A DNA stretch of 64,000 nt from the NCBI RefSeq assembly GCF_023375815.1, contig NZ_CP067412.1, positions 3,844,001 to 3,908,000 of the forward strand. The letters are read 5' to 3'. The DNA is from Pseudomonas sp. HS6 (GTDB taxonomy: Bacteria > Pseudomonadota > Gammaproteobacteria > Pseudomonadales > Pseudomonadaceae). The notes under the pieces were generated by a model. The model ran no database searches, was not told the DNA's origin, and saw nothing but the letters and a program-made list of their open reading frames with translations. The translations under genes were made by a program, and so were the position numbers. Below, in pieces: positions 42,976-51,678 of the stretch. Each line of letters starts with the position of its first letter. Position 1 is the stretch's first letter.

Positions 42976-43497
42976 ATGACTCGTCTTCGTGCCATCTGCA
43001 CCGCGGTTGCCCTGGTTTGCGCCAGCGGCCAGGTGCTTGCCGATACCGCCAGCCACAACGCCAGTGCCGAAGCTTTCCTGACCCTGGCGCACGCTGACAA
43101 GCTGGGCACTCCGGTGTACATGCAAGTGCAGCAGATGTTCGCCCAGCGTTTTGAACAGACCAAGGCGCCGGAATCCAAGAAAGCCGTACTGGATACCTAC
43201 CAGGCCAAGGCCAATGCCGCCCTGGACCAGGCCATCGGCTGGAACAAGCTGAAACCGGACATGGTCAAGCTCTACACCAGCACATTCAGCGAATCCGAGC
43301 TCAAGGATCTGGTCGCGTTCTACCAGTCGCCACTGGGCAAGAAAGTCCTGGAAAAAATGCCACAGCTGACTCAGCAATCGGCCCAGATGACTCAGGCCAA
43401 GCTGGAACCTGCAGTGCCTGTGGTCAACAAGTTGCTGGATGACATGACCAACGAGCTGGCACCGAAAGGCGCTGCTCCGGCCAAGAAAAAGCCGTAA
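42976..43497 (+). CDS. DUF2059 domain exported protein
   Basis: A 173-residue protein with a signal peptide (about 1-22, cleavage after VLAD). The DUF2059 helical region (about 60-140) has MVKLYTSTFSESELKDLVAF and YQSPLGKKVLEKMPQL. It is probably periplasmic; the role is unknown. The Lys-rich tail resembles a flexible anchor. It is nine bases upstream of the bolA-like gene, so both are likely one transcript. Confidence 0.9.
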   Translation: MTRLRAICTAVALVCASGQVLADTASHNASAEAFLTLAHADKLGTPVYMQVQQMFAQRFEQTKAPESKKAVLDTYQAKANAALDQAIGWNKLKPDMVKLYTSTFSESELKDLVAFYQSPLGKKVLEKMPQLTQQSAQMTQAKLEPAVPVVNKLLDDMTNELAPKGAAPAKKKP

Positions 43498-43509
43498 GCG
43501 GAGTTCGTG

Positions 43510-43809
43510 ATGACCATGCAACAACGCATCGAATCGACGCTGGCGCTGCTTCAGCCTGAGCATCTGCAAGTGCTGGACGAAAGCCACATGCACAGTCGCG
43601 GGTTGCAGACCCACTTCAAGGCAGTGGTGGTCAGCGCGCAGTTCGAAGGCCTGAACCGGGTCAAGCGCCACCAGAAAGTCTACGGCACGCTCGGCGAGCT
43701 GATGGGCGAGTTCCATGCGTTGGCGCTGCACACCTACACCCCGCAGGAATGGGCAGAGGTGGGCGCCGCCCCGGCGTCGCCGACCTGTGCCGGCGGCAGC
43801 AAGCATTGA
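43510..43809 (+). CDS. BolA family protein
   Basis: A 99-residue BolA/IbaG-type protein. The core is LDESHMHSRGLQTHFKAVVV, followed by RVKRHQKVYGTLGELMGEFH, which includes the conserved His thought to bind iron-sulfur clusters with a monothiol glutaredoxin. The start was set at ATG 43510; a GTG one codon earlier and an ATG at 43516 are also possible. The C-terminus is short and variable. A terminator follows. Confidence 0.92.
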   Translation: MTMQQRIESTLALLQPEHLQVLDESHMHSRGLQTHFKAVVVSAQFEGLNRVKRHQKVYGTLGELMGEFHALALHTYTPQEWAEVGAAPASPTCAGGSKH

Positions 43810-43850
43810 GCCTGCAGCAATGAACTGAGGTTTTTTGCTAGAATCCGCAA

Positions 43851-43878
43851 CGCGCCGCTCAACCGGCGCGTTTTTTTT
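43851..43878 (+). terminator. Rho-independent terminator after bolA
   Basis: A CGCGCCG / CCGGCGCG stem with a short loop and eight T residues. Confidence 0.9.
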
Positions 43879-43925
43879 CGCATCCGGTTCACCCTTTACG
43901 AGGGTAGCCACCTGGAGAAATACCC

Positions 43926-44867
43926 ATGACACAACCGATTGTCGTGGCGGCACTGTACAAGTTCGTCACCCTCGAAGATTACGTCAACCTGCGCGAGCCC
44001 CTGCTGCAAGCGATGGTCGACAACGGTATCAAAGGCACCTTGCTGATCGCCGAAGAAGGCATCAACGGCACGGTTTCCGGCAGCCGTGAAGGCATCGACG
44101 GCCTGTTGGCCTGGCTGCGCAACGATCCGCGCATGATCGATATCGATCATAAGGAATCGTACTGCGACGAGCAGCCGTTCTATCGCACCAAGGTCAAGCT
44201 CAAGAAAGAGATCGTGACCCTGGGCGTTGAAGGCGTCGACCCGAACAAGAAGGTCGGCACCTACGTCGAGCCACAGGACTGGAATGCGCTGATCAGCGAC
44301 CCGGAAGTGCTGTTGATCGACACCCGCAACGACTACGAAGTGTCAATCGGCACCTTCGAAGGCGCCATCGATCCGAAAACCACCAGTTTTCGCGAATTCC
44401 CCGACTACATCAAAGAACACTTCGACCCGGCCGTGCACAAGAAGGTCGCGATGTTCTGCACCGGTGGCATTCGCTGCGAAAAAGCCTCGAGCTACATGCT
44501 TGGCGAGGGCTTCGAAGAGGTTTACCACCTCAAGGGCGGCATCCTGAAGTACCTCGAAGAGGTGCCGCAGGAAGAAACCAAATGGCAGGGCGACTGCTTC
44601 GTGTTCGACAACCGCGTGACCGTGCGCCATGACCTGAGCGAAGGCGACTACGATCAGTGTCATGCCTGCCGCACGCCGGTCAGCGTTGAAGATCGCGCCT
44701 CCGAGCATTACGTGGCCGGCATCAGTTGCCCGCACTGCTGGGACACCCTGAGCGAGAAGACTCGCCGCAGCGCCGTCGACCGCCAGAAACAGATCGAACT
44801 GGCCAAGGCGCGCAACATGCCGCACCCGATCGGCTACAACTATAAGCAAGCATCCACCGAGGCTTAA
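43926..44867 (+). CDS. trhO: tRNA uridine(34) hydroxylase TrhO (rhodanese-related)
   Basis: A 313-residue enzyme that makes 5-hydroxyuridine at tRNA position 34, an oxygen-dependent route. The N-terminal part carries [19 protein letters not shown]. The rhodanese domain (about 120-220) has the active-site loop [15 protein letters not shown]. The C-terminal zinc-like cysteines ([16 protein letters not shown]) are intact. GGAGAAATACCC precedes the ATG. It is followed after two bases by the DsbA-like gene, so they form one operon with the ABC transporter. Confidence 0.96.
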   Translation: MTQPIVVAALYKFVTLEDYVNLREPLLQAMVDNGIKGTLLIAEEGINGTVSGSREGIDGLLAWLRNDPRMIDIDHKESYCDEQPFYRTKVKLKKEIVTLGVEGVDPNKKVGTYVEPQDWNALISDPEVLLIDTRNDYEVSIGTFEGAIDPKTTSFREFPDYIKEHFDPAVHKKVAMFCTGGIRCEKASSYMLGEGFEEVYHLKGGILKYLEEVPQEETKWQGDCFVFDNRVTVRHDLSEGDYDQCHACRTPVSVEDRASEHYVAGISCPHCWDTLSEKTRRSAVDRQKQIELAKARNMPHPIGYNYKQASTEA

Positions 44868-44869
44868 TC

Positions 44870-45505
44870 ATGTCTGCACGCCTGCTCTATGTGATGGATC
44901 CGATGTGTTCGTGGTGCTGGGGATTTGCTCCGGTAGCCAAGGCATTGGTGGAGCAGGCGCAGGCAGCCGGGGTGGAACTGCACCTGGTGGTCGGCGGGTT
45001 GCGCACCGGCAGCGGCGCGGCACTTGAACCCACCACCCGGCGCTACATTCTCGAACACTGGCAGGCGGTCACCGAGGCCACCGGCCAGCCGTTCAAATTC
45101 GAAGGCGCATTGCCGGACGGTTTTGTCTACGACACCGAGCCTGCCTGCCGTGCCATCGTCACCGCGCGCAGCCTGGCACCGGATTGCGCGTGGAAACTAG
45201 TCGGGCTGATCCAGCACGCGTTTTACGCTGAAGGTCGCGATGTCACCCAGGCCAGCGTTCTGGTGGAGCTGGCAGAGAAGGCTGGCGTCCCCCGCATCGA
45301 ATTTGCTGCCCTGTTTGATCATGCCGATCAACACAAGGCGACCCAGGCCGATTTCAGTTGGGTTCAGGATCTGGGCATCGCCGGATTCCCGACCCTGCTC
45401 GCCGAGCGCAATGGCCAACTGGCGTTGCTGACCAACGGTTATCAGCCGCTCAGTGAACTGTCACCGCTGCTCGGTCGATGGCTGGAGCGCGCGGCCTGTG
45501 TCTGA
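44870..45505 (+). CDS. DsbA family thiol oxidoreductase-like protein
   Basis: A 211-residue cytosolic member of the DsbA/FrnE-like group without a signal peptide. The active site is DPMCSWCWGF (CxxC near residue 11), and the cis-proline region is LGIAGFPTLL. A helical insert lies between them. It may act as a disulfide isomerase or in detoxification; the substrate is unknown. It overlaps the ABC transporter start by eight bases. Confidence 0.9.
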   Translation: MSARLLYVMDPMCSWCWGFAPVAKALVEQAQAAGVELHLVVGGLRTGSGAALEPTTRRYILEHWQAVTEATGQPFKFEGALPDGFVYDTEPACRAIVTARSLAPDCAWKLVGLIQHAFYAEGRDVTQASVLVELAEKAGVPRIEFAALFDHADQHKATQADFSWVQDLGIAGFPTLLAERNGQLALLTNGYQPLSELSPLLGRWLERAACV

Positions 45506-47315
45506 CCCGGCCGATGACACGCCAGCCGTCAAGCGTGTCGACCGGCTGAGCTGGGCTGAAGTCCGGCGTCTGGCACTTCATCACAAAAAATCCCTGTGGA
45601 TCGCCAACGGCGTCGCCGTACTGGCGACGCTGTGCAGCGTGCCGATCCCGTTGCTGCTGCCATTGCTGGTGGACGAAGTTCTGCTCGGCCACGGCGATGC
45701 CGCGCTGAAGGTCATGAACCACGCGCTGCCGACGATGTGGCAGCAGGCGGCGGGCTACATCGGCCTGATGCTGGTGGTGACACTGACCCTGCGTTGCAGC
45801 GCCCTGTGCTTTGGCGTGTTGCAGGCGCGGTTGTTTGCGCGGCTGGCCAAGGACATCGTTTACCGCATTCGTGTGCGCCTGATCGAGCGTCTGAAGCGTA
45901 TTTCCCTCGGCGAATACGAAAGCCTGGGCAGCGGCACGGTCACCACGCACCTGGTCACCGACCTCGACACCCTCGACAAGTTTGTCGGCGAAACCCTCAG
46001 TCGTTTCCTGGTGGCGATGCTGACGCTGGTCGGCACCGCCAGCATCCTGATGTGGATGCACTGGAAACTGGCGCTGCTGATTCTGCTGTTCAACCCGTTG
46101 GTGATTTACGCCACGGTGCAGTTGGGCAAACGGGTCAAGCACCTGAAGAAACTCGAGAATGACAGCACCGCGCGCTTCACGCAGGCATTGAGTGAAACCC
46201 TCGATGCGATTCAGGAAGTGCGTGCCGGCAACCGTCAGGGCTTCTTCCTCGGGCGTCTCGGCCTGCGGGCTCAGGAAGTGCGCAACTACGCGGTCAATTC
46301 GCAGTGGAAGACCGATGCGTCCAACCGCGCCAGTGGTCTGCTGTTCCAGTTCGGCATCGACATTTTCCGCGCGGCGGCCATGTTGACGGTGCTGTTCTCC
46401 GACTTGTCGATCGGCCAGATGCTCGCGGTGTTCAGCTACCTGTGGTTCATGATCGGCCCGGTCGAACAACTGCTGAACCTGCAATACGCCTATTACGCCG
46501 CCGGCGGTGCGCTGACCCGGATCAACGAACTGCTGGCCCGTGCCGACGAGCCTCAATACCCCGGCGGCGTCGACCCGTTCAAGGGCCGCGATACCGTCGG
46601 CATCGAGGTGCAGGGTCTGAGCTTTGGTTACGGCGATGAGCTGGTGCTGGACCATATGAACCTGTCCATCGCACCGGGCGAGAAAGTGGCGATTGTCGGC
46701 GCCAGCGGCGGCGGCAAAAGTACGCTCGTGCAATTGCTGCTGGGCCTGTACACGCCGCTGGCCGGGACCATCCGTTTCGGCGGATCGACCCAGCAGGAAA
46801 TCGGCCTGGAAACGGTTCGGGAAAACGTCGCGGTGGTGCTGCAACATCCGGCGCTGTTCAACGACACCGTACGCGCCAATCTGACCATGGGCCGCACCCG
46901 CAGCGACGAAGCTTGCTGGCAGGCGCTGGAAATCGCCCAGCTCGAACCCACCATCCGTGCCTTGCCGGATGGACTGGACAGCATCGTCGGCCGCTCCGGC
47001 GTGCGCCTGTCCGGCGGCCAGCGACAACGTCTGGCGATTGCGCGGATGATCCTCGCCGAGCCGAAAGTGGTGATCCTCGACGAAGCCACCTCGGCCCTCG
47101 ACGCCGCCACCGAATACAACCTGCACCAGGCCATGGCGCGATTCCTCCATGGCCGCACCACGCTGATCATTGCCCACCGCCTGTCAGCGGTGAAGCAAGC
47201 GGACCGGGTGCTGGTGTTCGATGGCGGGCAAGTGGCTGAGGATGGCGACCATCAGCAGCTGATTGCCGATGGTGGTTTGTACGCCAAGCTGTATGGACAT
47301 TTGCAGCGGTTGTAG
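45498..47315 (+). CDS. ABC transporter, fused permease and ATP-binding protein
   Basis: A 605-residue exporter half-transporter. Six membrane helices (about 40-320) are followed by a nucleotide-binding domain (about 350-600) with GASGGGKST (Walker A), RLSGGQRQRLAIA (signature), VVILDEATSAL (Walker B) and IIAHRLS (H-loop). It probably works as a homodimer in the inner membrane. The start is a GTG at 45498, inside the end of the DsbA-like gene; the upstream frame lacks a suitable start. The stop is one base away from the stop of the convergent giant toxin gene. Confidence 0.92.
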   Translation: MSDPADDTPAVKRVDRLSWAEVRRLALHHKKSLWIANGVAVLATLCSVPIPLLLPLLVDEVLLGHGDAALKVMNHALPTMWQQAAGYIGLMLVVTLTLRCSALCFGVLQARLFARLAKDIVYRIRVRLIERLKRISLGEYESLGSGTVTTHLVTDLDTLDKFVGETLSRFLVAMLTLVGTASILMWMHWKLALLILLFNPLVIYATVQLGKRVKHLKKLENDSTARFTQALSETLDAIQEVRAGNRQGFFLGRLGLRAQEVRNYAVNSQWKTDASNRASGLLFQFGIDIFRAAAMLTVLFSDLSIGQMLAVFSYLWFMIGPVEQLLNLQYAYYAAGGALTRINELLARADEPQYPGGVDPFKGRDTVGIEVQGLSFGYGDELVLDHMNLSIAPGEKVAIVGASGGGKSTLVQLLLGLYTPLAGTIRFGGSTQQEIGLETVRENVAVVLQHPALFNDTVRANLTMGRTRSDEACWQALEIAQLEPTIRALPDGLDSIVGRSGVRLSGGQRQRLAIARMILAEPKVVILDEATSALDAATEYNLHQAMARFLHGRTTLIIAHRLSAVKQADRVLVFDGGQVAEDGDHQQLIADGGLYAKLYGHLQRL

Positions 47316-47316
47316 G

Positions 47317-50300
47317 TCATTTCCAGAGCACTTGCAGTGCGTCCGCTTCGCCTCTGTGACCGAACTCTTTCATGACCAGTGAGCAGGACTCGCAGGGTGG
47401 CATCGTGGTAGCGACGTTCACTGATTTCAACTCCAGTGGGTCGGGGTATTTATCGCGTATCACGCGAATCAGCTTGCTCTCGCTGTCCAGAGAGGTCGGT
47501 CTAGCCGCCAGTGTCGGTGTGTAGATGTCGATGTTCTTGATGGTCAGCGGGACTGCTACCAGACGCCCTTGATCCGTCAATTCCAGGTTCGTCTTGCCCA
47601 CACTCAGGCTGAAGTCGACGTTGACGTAAGTCGTGTCGCCGATCTTTACATGATTTCCGCCCAAATGATGGAATAAGGGCAGGTGTTTGGTTGTGCCATG
47701 AGCGCCGGACACACTCACGTAAACTTCTCGCACGCCTTTTGCGGTGATGACTTCGGCATAGGCAATGTTGCGAGCATTGTTTGTACGATCGAATCGGCTC
47801 AGCAGGTGTTGCAGTTTTTGCATTGTGGCATCGATGCGCAGCGACGCGTTGGCAACTGGCGGGTTGATCGTCGGTGACAGAAACAGAGTGTCGAAAATTT
47901 CCGCCGTTCGCTGTCGCAAAGTCTCTGGGGCATCCTTGCTCCTTGCCCAGGTTGTGGCACCTTCGGATCGCTTGGCGATGATCATTCGCGTCGAGTGGTC
48001 GAACATCAGTGCTTCACCGGGGCTGGTGTCCACCTTCAGCCATTTCATGCCGACAGGCGGGTTGGCGGGTGTGCCGAGCGGAATGGCGATTTCATCCATG
48101 GTTTTCAGGGCGCGCTCGACCTCTGGAACCGAATTGATCCGCGCCGCGTTGTTGGCATTGAGCGATCCTGTGTAAACCGTTTTCAATTCCTCGGCCAGTT
48201 CTACCGGTAAGGTTTGTGCCTTGCGCAAAACCAGAGGATCGGAAAGGACCTGCCCTGGCAAGCGCTCGGCGACGTAGAAATCTCCGGCGTTCAGGCGGGT
48301 GAACACATAGTGCTTCGAGTCGTCCTTCGCGGGAACGATGATTGCTCCGACTTCAAGCGTATCGAACTTCTTTGAGTGATCGTAGGGAAGGCGAACCTTG
48401 GTGCGCGTATAGATTCCCTTTTGAAACTCCAATGATGCATTGAGCTGCTTGTAGTTCTTGATGGCGCTTGTCAGTAACGGCTGCGCTGAGATGGCGGGTG
48501 TATAAATGGTATCGCCGAACCATTCCGCCCACCCTTTGCTTGTGTCCTGACTGTTCAGAGGCGGAGTCGGCGCTGGCGCTCGCGTGACATAACTCGTTTT
48601 GCATACATCGCTACCTGGCGCGCGTCGGGCCCGGCAAGGTATGGATTTGAGCATCGACTTTTCATCGATCAGGTTGGCGCGGCGTAGTTGATCACCTTCC
48701 AGACGATACGGGATGTCATCAATCAGCAGCGTGGTACGCCCGTCGACTTCGAGTATTTCACGGATGCTGGCCTGTTCAGGGATTTCCACGCGCGCGTGAA
48801 GTTTGCCTGGGGGCAGCGTGGTGAAAGTGGATCGACCTTGCGTGAATTGCTTTCGATGGCTGGACAGGCGCGGGCCGTATGGCAAGGACGTCACCGGGTC
48901 GACAACGTGGAACCTTCTCATATCGGACGAGCTCGTATTGCGCACCAGAACATCATCAACACCTTTTACTGATGCCAGTCGATCGCTATCGGCCAGCGCT
49001 TTCCAGCGCCCCGGATCGATTGTCTGCGGCAGGTTTTTGACCAGTCGGTAGCTGTCAGCATTGCCAGCCAGCTTTCTTACTCCACCTACGGTCAGGCGAC
49101 CCACCTTAAGCAACGCTCGGCCAACGCCGCTCGCTGTCGACTTGAGTAGCGTCGGAATGCCGCTTAACGGGTTCAGATTGCTCACCGTCGCCGTCAGGAG
49201 CTTGCGAGTCAGTGTCGTAAATGGAGGCAGGCTCGCTGTGATGGCCATGCGTGAAACGGTGTTCGCTGTCCGGATCAGTCGTACCGTCCCTGATAAGAAT
49301 TTCCCGACGGGAAAAAGGAATGAAGCCAGGTCCAGTACGAGTCCGGCCCCGCCCATGGCCTTTTTTGCGGTGTCGTGCGACATGAGGTCTTCAATGCTTC
49401 CCCAGAACGGTACGAATCCTTTGACGATTGCAAGGAACATATTCAGTCTTTGTTCGCTTTCGGCCCTGCGAGTGTCGAAGATCGTCATGCCCCGGGCTTG
49501 GGTGTACAAATGCTTTTCATCGACGTAGAGGTAGTTCGCTGCAATGTAGTGGGCCACTGCATTGAGGCGAGAGGATGTCAGAGTTACTGCTTCGCTGGAC
49601 GGCAACGCCGCGGGCATCTGTCCCATTGTGTCGAGAAAGCCAACGAAATACTGCTGGTCAGAGGGCGCCTTGCCATGCAAGTGGGCAGACCAGTCGAGAA
49701 GCAAGGTTGTAGCCTGGTTCCGTTCGGGAGAATAGGTTTGTCCGGGGATCGAGGCGTGAAGGGGGAATTCGGTGCGCACGCCGTTGACAGTCGAAGATCG
49801 CAGGCCAGCTCGACGACGAATGACGCCGGCACTCGGGATGAGTTCGTAATAGCTGATTTCATCCTCGCAGGTCGCTTGCAGAACGAAGCCTTTTCTTGCC
49901 CGGATATGTTCTGACACTCCTTGCTTTTTGATGGTCTGACGAAGCCCCAATACCTTGATGGCTCCTCGCTCCAGCGCCCGATGCTCAGCCAATGGTAACG
50001 ACGCCAGAAGGCTCAGGGTCAAGGTCTGATAGGCCGACCTGATAGTTGTCACATGATTCTTGAACTCGGCTTCGAACTGCGCATTGACGTCCGGTAGCCT
50101 ATTGCCTGAATGGTTGCGAAAAGTCCCGCCGGTAAACATCTGCCGATAAACACCGTCGACTTTGCGTTCCGAGTAAAAAAACCGTTTTTCGTCGACCCGG
50201 AATGTTTCGAGGGTTCGTGTTTTGCCATCCCGCTCGGTGATAAACCATCGTTTGCCATCATCGAACTGACCGTCGGCATAAAGGTCAAGAAACCCATGCC

Positions 50301-51468
50301 CTTCAAGTTTCAGCGACGGCATATCTTTGAAACTCATAGAGGCTGGCGGATAGTCCCGTAGAAGTCTGCGTCCATCCGACTCCAGTGTACGGCTACCCAG
50401 TGCATCCTCTTTCATTCGCTTGGCCAGTTGCAGCCTTTCCGGCGGGCGTAATTCCAGAGATTGCACGGCCTTGTTCAGATATTCACTCTGGCTTTCCAGC
50501 GCCGCCAACGCTCGTTTGATCTCTTCCTCGTTGTAGTCGGATGCCACTCGCGCCTGGACGATACCCATGCAAACTGCCCAATCGAGCGTCGGGCTCAATC
50601 TCAGCCGTGTAATCGTTTCCAGCTCTTCGGTTGAAGCGTCGGCGCTGCGTTCCAGGGGCAGATTGACGAGCTGTTGAAAAGAAAGCGGTTGTGGCCGATC
50701 CAGGCCGAGTTCGTCAGCCAACAGCACGCCATGCATGAAGTTGACCCATACCACCGAACTCTTGTAGCGCAGGTCGGGCGGGACGTCGGGTACGTGGAAG
50801 TCTTTTGACAGTCGGGTCTGGAAAACATGTGCCAACAATATCGACTCATTGGTGTTGGCAACCCGTTTGGTGCGCAGTAGATGCTGTGCGAAGTCGGCGC
50901 GCAGGGTCTGGTAGCTTTTGCCCCAGTGGACCGGATCCTGCCAGCGGAAGCCGGCGAGTTCTTGAGGCTCATCAGTTGATGGGGCTTGCAGGTAAAGGCA
51001 GATGGCCTTGCACAGCAATTGATTGCGTACGCAAGCAGGCGTCTGTTCGCCAGGACGTGCGCCGTACCACTTGAGTGTCTTCAATAGTTCAACGGCCAGG
51101 TTCTGAGACGGACCCGACTCCAGAATGCGTTGAAGAAATACCGATGGAGTCGCGCGCATTTCGTCGGTAGAAGCTTCAAACAGCACCTCGGCGCCCAGAC
51201 GACGGATCAGCAGGCGGCTGCCGGACATGAAGCTTTCTACGGTGGCAGTGATTTGCGCATCGATGAGTTTTGCCTTGTACGACTCCAGGGAATAGCTGCT
51301 CGCGATGCCGGGTGTGTCGCGTCGCAAGGCGTTGAAGCGTTTTCGGTCCTTGACAGTGATCTGCACGAAACCTTCTATATCCGGGCCGTCATCAAGTCCC
51401 AGTGCCTGCCGGGCACGAAGTTCCCGGGTGGCTGATGTCTTGGTTGCATCGGTAGTAGTCTCTGTCAT
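47317..51468 (-). CDS. Giant toxin-like protein with C-terminal deaminase signature
   Basis: A 1383-residue protein with no signal peptide. The first ~680 residues are helical, without clear domains. A hydrophobic stretch around 705-735 (MGGAGLVLDLASFLFPVGKF) and the block DDIPYRLEGDQLRRANLIDE resemble the DUF6543 family of Pseudomonas toxins. The C-terminal ~150 residues look like a deaminase-fold toxin tip: ARNIAYAEVI, then LDSESKLIRVIRDKY (Asp1328, Glu1330), then PPCESCSLVMKEF (Cys1359, Cys1362), 20 residues before the end. The DxE...PCxxC order and spacing fit bacterial nucleic-acid deaminase toxins. No immunity gene is seen on either side. The delivery system is unknown. Confidence 0.75.
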   Translation of the reverse strand: MTETTTDATKTSATRELRARQALGLDDGPDIEGFVQITVKDRKRFNALRRDTPGIASSYSLESYKAKLIDAQITATVESFMSGSRLLIRRLGAEVLFEASTDEMRATPSVFLQRILESGPSQNLAVELLKTLKWYGARPGEQTPACVRNQLLCKAICLYLQAPSTDEPQELAGFRWQDPVHWGKSYQTLRADFAQHLLRTKRVANTNESILLAHVFQTRLSKDFHVPDVPPDLRYKSSVVWVNFMHGVLLADELGLDRPQPLSFQQLVNLPLERSADASTEELETITRLRLSPTLDWAVCMGIVQARVASDYNEEEIKRALAALESQSEYLNKAVQSLELRPPERLQLAKRMKEDALGSRTLESDGRRLLRDYPPASMSFKDMPSLKLEGHGFLDLYADGQFDDGKRWFITERDGKTRTLETFRVDEKRFFYSERKVDGVYRQMFTGGTFRNHSGNRLPDVNAQFEAEFKNHVTTIRSAYQTLTLSLLASLPLAEHRALERGAIKVLGLRQTIKKQGVSEHIRARKGFVLQATCEDEISYYELIPSAGVIRRRAGLRSSTVNGVRTEFPLHASIPGQTYSPERNQATTLLLDWSAHLHGKAPSDQQYFVGFLDTMGQMPAALPSSEAVTLTSSRLNAVAHYIAANYLYVDEKHLYTQARGMTIFDTRRAESEQRLNMFLAIVKGFVPFWGSIEDLMSHDTAKKAMGGAGLVLDLASFLFPVGKFLSGTVRLIRTANTVSRMAITASLPPFTTLTRKLLTATVSNLNPLSGIPTLLKSTASGVGRALLKVGRLTVGGVRKLAGNADSYRLVKNLPQTIDPGRWKALADSDRLASVKGVDDVLVRNTSSSDMRRFHVVDPVTSLPYGPRLSSHRKQFTQGRSTFTTLPPGKLHARVEIPEQASIREILEVDGRTTLLIDDIPYRLEGDQLRRANLIDEKSMLKSIPCRARRAPGSDVCKTSYVTRAPAPTPPLNSQDTSKGWAEWFGDTIYTPAISAQPLLTSAIKNYKQLNASLEFQKGIYTRTKVRLPYDHSKKFDTLEVGAIIVPAKDDSKHYVFTRLNAGDFYVAERLPGQVLSDPLVLRKAQTLPVELAEELKTVYTGSLNANNAARINSVPEVERALKTMDEIAIPLGTPANPPVGMKWLKVDTSPGEALMFDHSTRMIIAKRSEGATTWARSKDAPETLRQRTAEIFDTLFLSPTINPPVANASLRIDATMQKLQHLLSRFDRTNNARNIAYAEVITAKGVREVYVSVSGAHGTTKHLPLFHHLGGNHVKIGDTTYVNVDFSLSVGKTNLELTDQGRLVAVPLTIKNIDIYTPTLAARPTSLDSESKLIRVIRDKYPDPLELKSVNVATTMPPCESCSLVMKEFGHRGEADALQVLWK

Positions 51469-51678
51469 GTCGCACTCCTTCGAATGGATTCCCGTTACGG
51501 AAATGGGAATGCGCAGTAAAACGATCCAGAGCTCTGCATTGGCGGTAGATATCTACTCTTGGCGCTTGTGCTGCACTGAGGCTGATCCACCGCTTGCCTG
51601 AACCGGGAACGCCTCCTAGTCTTGGGGGGATGCTCGTGAAGAGAAGGGCGATCAGGCAGTGCTCATGCAAGGAATCTC

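Noticed and set aside
45450..47177. 575-codon minus-strand frame opposite the ABC exporter
   Set aside because: Antisense to a complete transporter with all ATPase motifs.
51469..51678. Possible immunity gene next to the deaminase-like toxin
   Set aside because: No frame with a ribosome site and reasonable length in this gap, and the other flank is the ABC exporter whose stop is one base away.
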